From contig JAAOMT010000071.1 in NCBI GenBank assembly GCA_016748015.1, positions 212,414 to 276,413 on the forward strand: 64,000 nucleotides of DNA. Direction: 5' to 3'. The notes under the pieces were generated by a model, which had not been told where the DNA came from, searched no databases, and saw only the letters and a list, made by a program, of their open reading frames with translations. This DNA comes from Geosiphon pyriformis (taxonomy: Eukaryota; Glomeromycota; Glomeromycetes; Archaeosporales; Geosiphonaceae). Of this stretch, positions 57,291 to 64,000 are shown piece after piece (positions within the stretch are counted from its first letter, which is position 1; the number at the start of each line of letters is the position of its first letter). A program made the position numbers and the translations under genes.

Positions 57291-58325
57291 ATGATCTACA
57301 CAATTCCAGAGAATGACAAACCAATCAACAGCTGTGCATTGGAATCGGAATTCACTTTCAATCCCGATTCAAACTTTGACAATAATGATGACAAAAATAA
57401 TGGTTCCAGCTCTGCTCAATATAGCAATAAAAATAACAACAATTCAAACTCTAATTCAAACCCCGAAACATATATCACACTTCCTGATCTTACCAAAGAG
57501 CAAGAACTGAAATGGTTCAACGATAACAATGAAAGTATTATACCAAAATATGCACATAATACTGATGCAGAATTTAATCTGAGATATCCAAGAAAAGATC
57601 CCATCAAATTGGAACCACATTTGCACACCTGCATTGATTTAAAAATAGTGCTAGAAATTTCAGTTACAATAATGGTTCAATTAGCATCTAGAAGTAGCTT
57701 AGCCAAAAAGGGAATCAATATTAGAAAAGGAATAATTGACACAGGATACATAAAAAATATCATTGTTATGCTACAAAATGATTCAGAAAAAGCATATATT
57801 ATAAATTCAAATGAAAAAATAGCACAAGCAATATTCTTACCTTTAGTAAAAATAGCTCAGTTAGTATTAGTGGGAAACAGGGAAGAATTAAGGATTACAG
57901 CAAGAGGGATACAAGAATTTGGATCAACAGGTAGAATAGATGTACCAGTTAATATGGCAGAAAAAAAAATTATTAACAAGGGAGAAATTATTTTCACCCA
58001 TCAACCAATTTTTATTCCACTATATGACCAGTACATAGTAGTTATAGAAAGAAAAGTAAAAGATCAAGTGCAGATTTTTGAGACAGAGGCAACACTTTGT
58101 GAATCAGGAGAAATTGAATTAGTCAATCTACACATACCAGCCAAGAACCACAGTCATATCAAAATTCCCATTTACAACAATACGGAAAATGTCATCAAGA
58201 TACCAGAAAAAATTATCATTGAACAGTTAACCACTGAAATCAAAGATCAAGTTCCAGACACCATTCCAGACTTTCCACAACTGTGTGGATATGTGGATAT
58301 CACATCTCAAACCATATATGGATAA
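57291..58325 (+). pseudogene. Element E dUTPase domain of pol, 344 open codons
   Basis: The longest open frame in the right half. After an Asn-rich segment (57410-57470) come motif 1 AEFNLRYPR (about 57570; the Asp of DLR is Asn), motif 2 ASRSSLAKK (about 57685-57710), motif 3 KGIIDTGY (about 57727, catalytic Asp and Tyr kept), motif 4 EKIAQAIFLP (about 57815) and motif 5 RGIQEFGSTGR (about 57903). A C-terminal extension of about 130 residues ends in IPDFPQLCGYVDITSQTIYG, shared with C. The apparent start is internal to the polyprotein; there are stops on both sides. Role as in D and F. Confidence 0.88.
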
Positions 58326-59306
58326 GAAAAATGTTATTTGCTCCAATCAGAATAATTGGAACAAATAAACATAGAAAACTTAAATCCATTACAACATATG
58401 CAGCTCAAAATGTTACTCAACAATTTCAATGACATTTTTGCCAGTGAAAACAAATTTGGCAGAACTAACATCATTTAACATCAAATTAAGACTGGTGATG
58501 CAATGCCAATTAAACAGAGAGCATACAGAATATCACCAGCTAGCTATGCAATCATTTGTCAAGAAATCAATTGAATGCTTGACAATAGATTAATTCAACC
58601 ATCAATGAGTTTATGGTCGTCACCAGTGATACTAGTTCATAAAAAAAATTGAAAAATCTGCTTTTGTGTGGATTACTGGAAACTGAATGAAGTAACAAAA
58701 GAAGACAGCTACCCAACTCCAAAGATACAAGAACTTTTTGATGCTTTTGAAGAAAATAAATGGTTTTCAACATTAAACTTAGACAGTAGTTACTGGCAAG
58801 TAGCCATGAAACCAGAAGACAAAGAAAAAATGGCTTTTACAACTTGAGAAGAAAATTTTGAATTTGAAGTGATGTCATTTGGTTTAATGAATGCTCCAGC
58901 AACATTTCACTGGCTTATAAAAATTGTCTATACTGGATTACTGTGGAAATCAGTAGTCATATACTTAGATGACACCAATATGTTCTCAAAAACATTTGAT
59001 GATTATCTGTATTATCTCCAACAAGTGTTAAAAAGACTAAAAAAAGCCAGATTAAAGCTAAATACAACCAAATGTTTCTTTAGAAAAACTGAACTCAAGT
59101 TTTTGGAACATGTGGTGAGCAAAAACAGAATTAAAACAGATTCAGACAAGATTGAGATTGTCAAGAACTTTCCAGTACCAAATAATCTCACAGAATTGAG
59201 AACATTCTTGAGATTTGCTGGATACTACTGTTGCTTTATCAAAGACTTTCCCAAAATAGCTCAACTGTTACACCAACTCCAAACAAAGAATACCAAATAT
59301 AAATAG
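58326..59306 (+). pseudogene. Element E reverse transcriptase
   Basis: In phase with dUTPase. HQIKTGDAMPIKQRAYR (about 58480-58530), FCVDYWKLNEVT (about 58660-58695), WFSTLNLDSSYWQV (about 58760-58800; first catalytic Asp now Asn), FGLMNAPATF (about 58880-58905), VVIYLDDTNMFS (about 58950-58988, YLDD kept) and LKFLEHVVSKNRIKTD (about 59095-59140). Stops at about 58454, 58572, 58650 and 58845. Confidence 0.86.
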
Positions 59307-59780
59307 ACAGAAACTCAGCAAGAAGCTTTTGATACATTAAGAAGAAAGCTTATTCAAGCTCCAGTATTGATCTATTCAGATTATAGCAAGCTATTCATAA
59401 TTACAACTAATGTATCTGATCAAGTATTAAGAGCAGTATTATCTCAGAAAGGACAAGATAAACGAGAACATCCAGTAACATATGCCAGTAAAAGCTTAAG
59501 TCCAGCCAAAAAGAACTATGGAACTCCAACACTGGAACACTTAGCCATCTATTGGGCTGTCATTAAGTAAAAAAAATACTTGAGTCAAAAGTTTGATATG
59601 TACACTGATCACAAGAGATTGACGTCAATTCAGAAACAAGAATTTGGAAATGATTGTCATGCCAAATAGAAAATAAAACTTTTACCATTCAATTATACAG
59701 TACATTATAAAAAGAGAAAAAACAATGAAAATACCAACAGTTTGTCATAAATGAGACAAATCTAAAACATTTCAACAAAA
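59307..59780 (+). pseudogene. Element E RNase H
   Basis: FIITTNVSDQVLRAVLSQ (about 59390; first Asp now Asn), TYASKSLSPAKKNYGTPTLEHLAIYWAVIK (Glu kept, about 59480-59567), then after a stop KFDMYTDHKRLTSIQ (about 59592, third Asp kept) and NTNSLS (about 59735, last Asp now Asn). Degraded copy; it connects in frame with RT. Confidence 0.8.
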
Positions 59781-59796
59781 AAAAATATAACAAAAG

Positions 59797-61140
59797 ATGA
59801 ATATACAAAAATACCAACAACTCCAACATTATATAAATACCCAATTGTTCAAGGAGAAATTATCTCAAAAGGAACAAAACAACATAATACAAAAATCAAA
59901 ATATTTTATCAATCATCAAAATATACTTTACTGGAAAAACAAAAAAAATCCAGATCAACCAATCAGAGTAGTCACAGAACCAGAAAAAGAGACAATATTA
60001 TTCAACATGCACTCAGATCCAACAGCAGAACATTTTCATAAAGAAGCAACCATAGAAAGAACCAAAAAAAGATATTATTGGCCATTAATGTATTCAGATA
60101 TCATCCAATACATTCAAAATAGTGATGCTTGTCAGAAAAGAGGAGGAACAAGACCCAGTAAACCATTAAGACCAATCAAAATAGGACAATTATTTGATCA
60201 TATTGGGATTAATTTAGTTGGACCATTAACAATCACCAGTAAAGACAACAGATATATTGCAGTAGCTATGAACTATCTCACCAAATGGCCAGAAACAAAA
60301 GCCATTCAAAGAGCAGATGCAAAATCTGTTGCCAAATTCATTCATCAAAATTTGATATGTTGACATAAATGTTCAAAAAAACTATTATCAGATCAAGGAA
60401 CTCACTTTGTAAATAGAACATTGACAGAATTAAGTCAAAAATTTGGGATAAAAAGACCATTATTATCATCATACCATCCACAAACAAATAGGTTAGTTGA
60501 AAGATTTAACAGAACATTGTGTGAAGCAATCGCCAAGATCAGTCAAGAAAACCAGGATAAATGAGATTTGTTTATACCATCAGTATTATTTGCTTATCGG
60601 ACAATGAAGCAAGACACTATACAAGCAACACTATTTGGATTAATATACAGTAAAACAGCAACATTACCAGTGGAGATAGAAGTCAACACTTATCCAACAG
60701 AACCAATAACTAAAGACAATTTGCAGGAAATGTTGCTAAGAAGAACATATAACTTGATGAAAACACTAAAAAACAAACAGTGAAGAGTAGCTAATAATAT
60801 TCAAAAATCACAGGAAAAACAAAAAGAAAAACATGATAACTAACTATCAGATAAACCAGTTGAATTCAAGATTAGAGACAAAGTACTTCTATATTGTACT
60901 AAGGCAGAAAAACAATGGAGTGGAAAATTTGACCCCAAATAGAATGGACCATTTCACATAGAAAAAATTCTTAGAAATAGAGCTTATAAATTAAGATGGA
61001 ACAACAAAATCTTAGTCAAAGTAATACATAGTGATCAATTGAAATCATATTATCATATAGTGTCACCATCTACCAGTAATATTTCACAATTATCAGTACA
61101 GTGAATACTAGTCCAACTAGATGAGATTTCACAAGATCTG
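59797..61140 (+). pseudogene. Element E integrase
   Basis: The frame differs by one from RT. The N-terminal part has HSDPTAEHFHKEATIERTK (about 60010-60065) and SDACQKRG (about 60120, first Cys of CX2C lost). In the core, HIGINLVGPLT (about 60200) has the first Asp as Asn, LLSDQGTHFV (about 60385) keeps the second and NRLVERFNRTL (about 60490) keeps the catalytic Glu, unlike B, D and F. C-terminal KIRDKVLLYCTKAEKQWSG (about 60870-60925). Stops at 60361, 60562, 60781, 60841 and 60940. Confidence 0.85.
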
Positions 61141-61422
61141 GAACCAATCATAATTATTGGACTAAACACGTAAAATTGAACAATAAAAAAAATATATAAA
61201 GACATAGTAGACATGACAAAAGACTTTAGAAAAATAGAAATCACTGACAATATCCACTTACTAGCACAATAACTTTTCCAACTAATTTAACAACAGAATA
61301 TAGAAATTACTATCAATCAATAAACCATTTGATACTGAGATACCAGAAAAATACCCAAATACAAAAGTCAAAGAAAAACAGAAAACACTATTAATAAAAT
61401 AGTTTTGAAGATAAAATTAGCA
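61141..61422 (+). other. Element E spacer between integrase and 3' ORF
   Basis: About 280 bp, A-rich, with no clear coding block; it holds the end of the integrase C-terminal tail (LEPIIIIG-like at about 61140) and then mixed sequence up to the ATG at 61423. Confidence 0.5.
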
Positions 61423-61866
61423 ATGGAAGAACCAACAAGTGTCACCACATATCAAGAGTTGACTAAAGAAACTTGGAAATGATAAATACATGAATTTCCA
61501 AAAAACTTTTGCTATTTCCACTTGGAACAACACTTGAATATTCAAAACCTATACATGGATAAAACAAAATGATTATTTGACACAACAATATTATAACAAC
61601 TAGAACAGTTTGTGAGAAAAAACAATTTGACTACACAAGCAAGAGCTATCTATTAGCTACATACTGGATTTCAAGACAGACCAGAAATCTTACTTTATTC
61701 AGAAATAGACTTTATTATAGTTAACCAAATGAGAAAAATAACTAACACCCAATTTGAAGAATTACATAACAAAATAACTCAAGTAATTCTCGAAAAAGAA
61801 GTTCAAAAAATACTCAAAAACAGCAAATTAGAATTAGAAAATTTAGGAAATCTTGATGGAGCTTAA
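61423..61866 (+). pseudogene. Element E 3' ORF with internal stops
   Basis: From the ATG at 61423 to the TAA at 61864 is a 147-codon frame with stops at about 61480-61485, 61570, 61594 and 61651. The C-terminal part (TQARAIY, then IVNQMRKITNTQFEELHNKITQVIL) has the same heptad-like spacing as the D/F block IQYIGKLTELKFQQFSEQITSIIL. It lies between integrase and PPT, as in D, F and B, but ends before the LTR. It is the shortest of the 3' ORFs. Function unknown. Confidence 0.6.
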
Positions 61867-61870
61867 TATT

Positions 61871-61886
61871 AAAAAGGAGAGAATAA
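61871..61886 (+). other. Element E polypurine tract
   Basis: AAAAAGGAGAGAATAA directly before the 3' LTR (TGTTACTC). Confidence 0.85.
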
Positions 61887-62754
61887 TGTTACTCATAGAA
61901 CATAGAGAATATATTAGCATATAAATTAGCCAATCAGAAGTAACCATAGTAAATGCAAAATTCTAAGATTCCTCTTAAGAAGAATTGCAGAATTCCAGAA
62001 ATTTCAGGATTCTTGTACAAGGAATTCCAGGATTCCAGAATTGCAGAATTCCTCTTAAGAGAAATTGCAAAATTCCAGGAATTCCAGAATTCCTAATGTG
62101 AAGAATTGAGAAATTGAGGAATCTCAATTATGTATATATAGCAGTAGTACTAGAGATAGAAAAGACAGAATCTTTTAGTTAGAGACCTCTCAGTTTAGAT
62201 CTGATCTAAGCAACCTTCCATTTACAAATATTAATAAATAAATATTCATAATCTCAATCCACTCTCCACTATTAACACTTCATGTTGATAATAATTGATA
62301 TTTAACCACACTAGAACAATAACTCTTGATCACGGCTATTGATGGGATACTAACTTGTAATTGCTTTTATTTATTTCTTTATTTTCTTTTATTTTCTTTT
62401 ACTTTTTTTTGTTATTTCTTTGGTTTTACTAAATTGATTAAGGATTAAGTGCTAAGATACAGACGTTATAGGGACTGGTAAAAGACCCATGAAACAAGGG
62501 TAGAATACTTATAGATTTGAGAATAGCTTACCAGAAAGATTACTGGCCACTATGCTGAGAAAGAAATTCAACAGAATTGTGATTCTGGAAGGCTACTGAA
62601 AACAACTATTAAATCTCTGTTTATTATACAAAAAACTCCACAAACAAAATCTTCAGATCAACAAAACCTTCAGATATCAACACCAAAATACCAACCAAGC
62701 ACCAAGTTATAGATTTGTTATTTGCTTTAAGACCCCAAATAATCATTTGTAACA
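61887..62754 (+). repeat. Element E 3' LTR
   Basis: Partner of 42767-43604. TATA box at 62133-62140. It ends CATTTGTAACA and is followed at once by gag sequence of a second E-type copy. Confidence 0.92.
61993..62005. promoter_or_regulatory. Perfect three-unit heat-shock-element-like site in the E 3' LTR
   Basis: TTCCAGAAATTTC fits TTCnnGAAnnTTC. It lies in a cluster of GAATTCC words (61960-62105) about 130 bp before the TATA box. Confidence 0.5.
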
Positions 62755-64000
62755 ACATGGATCTAATGACCTATGTTCCAATAGCAAAACTCAAAAAATT
62801 CACAGGCAAAGAGAATAACACACAAGTATGGCTAAATGATGTGAAAAAAGCCATCACAGCCAACAGATAGAATAATGCTAGAACATTCCAAGCCATCTTC
62901 TATTTTTTACAAAATACTGCTGACTTGTAGTATCAAAGTTTAGCTGCCAAACTTCAAACATTCCAGGAATTTAAAATTGCATTCTTGGGATATTTCAGTA
63001 ATAATAGCAGTATTAATTACCTAGCCAACACCTTTACCACAATCAAACAAGAAGAAACTGAAGCAATTACTACTTACTTGGAACGTTTTCACAAGAACTT
63101 ACACTAAATTTAAGCAATCCAAGCTGACTATTTTACAGTACCACAAATTCTAAACCAGTTTATTTGTGGACTGCACAGTAGCATCCTCCAACACATATGC
63201 CCAATACATCCATAAACTTTCCAAGACACAGTTACTAATGTATAAGATTTCAAAGCCACCAAACTCAAAGCTAATCACACTTAAGCTGTCAATTTAGTGA
63301 TGAATGGATCATCTGAATTGGATTCTAAGCTGACACAATTCAATGATTTTATTAACAAAAAATTAGAGGAATACTTAGCTAACAATTAGGCAATTTATTA
63401 ACCTCCACAATGATGCAATAATTAAGGAAACACAAATTGTTTCCAGAATCAGTCATGTCTATCATTCTTGACCAATCAATAGTAGCAGTAGGAAACACGT
63501 GTTTGCCACTACTGTGGTAAATAAAGACATTTGAGAATCAACTATAGGTTAAGACTAGATAACTAATAATTGGAAAATCAATATTGAAATCCTGATTACA
63601 GGTTTTAAACTTTGAATTATCAATTAAATCCAGAACTATATCAACTGAATTACCTACCTATGATGCAACAGCCAATCTATCAACCACCAGTTTATTAGCT
63701 AACAACACCAGTAATGTATTAACCACAGTCCCAACTTATCTATTAACTGCAGTCTTAAGTAATATATTAATCCCAACTAATTTTAACACTGCCAGCTCAG
63801 ATGACATCAGAAAATCCCAGATCAATGACCACCCAAAACTGGCAATCAGCAATGATTGTCTACCAACCAATTTCCAGCTTCTAAAACCAGCTATTAAAAT
63901 CACATTAGCAGAGTTCAGGAACCAGATACACCCAAACCCAAGTTTTCAGAACTATTTAAGTCTTCTAGTAACTCCAGAAAATACCACATCTCACAACTTG
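62755..64000 (+). pseudogene. Element G: second E-type gag, right edge open
   Basis: Co-linear with E gag from 44568 on: MDLMTYVPIAKLKKFTGKEN, VWLNDVKKAI, FQEFKIAFLGYFSNNSSIN, LANTFTTIKQEETEAITTYLERFHKNL, and the zinc knuckle CHYCGK-RHLRINY (about 63500, last Cys lost). Many stops. The first 960 bp of leader and N-terminal gag are missing, so the LTR is joined directly to mid-gag. Protease should follow beyond the window. Confidence 0.85.

Larger units (their letters stand above)
42767..62754 (+). mobile_element. Element E: Ty3/gypsy element with dUTPase, split by element F
   Basis: LTRs of 838 and 868 bp start TGTTACTCATAGAA and end TGTAACA. The internal plus-strand genes are gag, protease, Cys-rich module (interrupted at 46695/56665 by F), dUTPase, RT, RNase H, integrase and a short 3' ORF, ending in a clear PPT. 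The family differs from D/F in LTR and gag. No target duplication was found: GCTGA precedes and ACATG follows. Confidence 0.93.

Overview
This is nuclear DNA of a eukaryote made almost entirely of retrotransposons. Protein style and element architecture point to an arbuscular-mycorrhizal fungus (Glomeromycotina, Rhizophagus-like). That assignment rests on recognising LINE and Ty3/gypsy polyproteins of a kind I know from those genomes; no database search was possible. I see no host gene, tRNA, rRNA or CRISPR array. Base composition is AT-rich throughout and extremely so at 11.1-17.1 kb.

Layout. (1) 1-4027: 3' part of a LINE (LINE-A), ORF2 with RT and RNase H, ending in poly(A). (2) 4434-11134: a fuller LINE (LINE-B) in the same orientation, with ORF1 (RRM-like plus zinc knuckle) and ORF2 (APE-type endonuclease, RT, RNase H). 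(3) 11135-17079: very AT-rich ground that hides the ghost of a Ty3/gypsy element (H, integrase to LTR, about 13.09-16.25 kb). (4) 17192-24887: a complete minus-strand Ty3/gypsy element (B) with two LTRs, PBS, PPT and a 4-5 bp target duplication. (5) An old minus-strand dUTPase-bearing element (C), readable in pieces at 17080-17191, 24888-29772 and 39532-42766. (6) Element D (+, 29773-39531) inserted in C. (7) Element E (+, 42767-62754) inserted in the gag of C. (8) Element F (-, 46696-56664), same family as D, inserted inside E. (9) 62755-64000: a second E-type gag directly after the right LTR of E.

How the genes work together. C, D, E and F share an unusual order: gag, aspartic protease, a Cys-rich module, a trimeric-type dUTPase, RT, RNase H, integrase and a further 3' ORF of unknown function. 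In D and F this last ORF runs into the 3' LTR. Element B lacks the dUTPase but also has a 3' ORF of almost the same length (220 versus 221 codons). The dUTPase-in-pol arrangement and the 3' ORF are the best candidates for undescribed biology here.

State of the copies. All gag-pol genes carry in-frame stops, and where the original residue can be guessed nearly all lesions look like C-to-T or G-to-A transitions, often with the reading frame kept over kilobases. Catalytic residues are repeatedly hit. This resembles methylcytosine deamination or RIP-like mutation. The two intact-looking reading frames are the 3' ORFs of B (17918-18580) and F (47687-48352); the integrase segment of B is also open but has lost its catalytic Glu. 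LTR and domain limits were set by eye and may be off by a few bases, or by tens of bases for domain edges.
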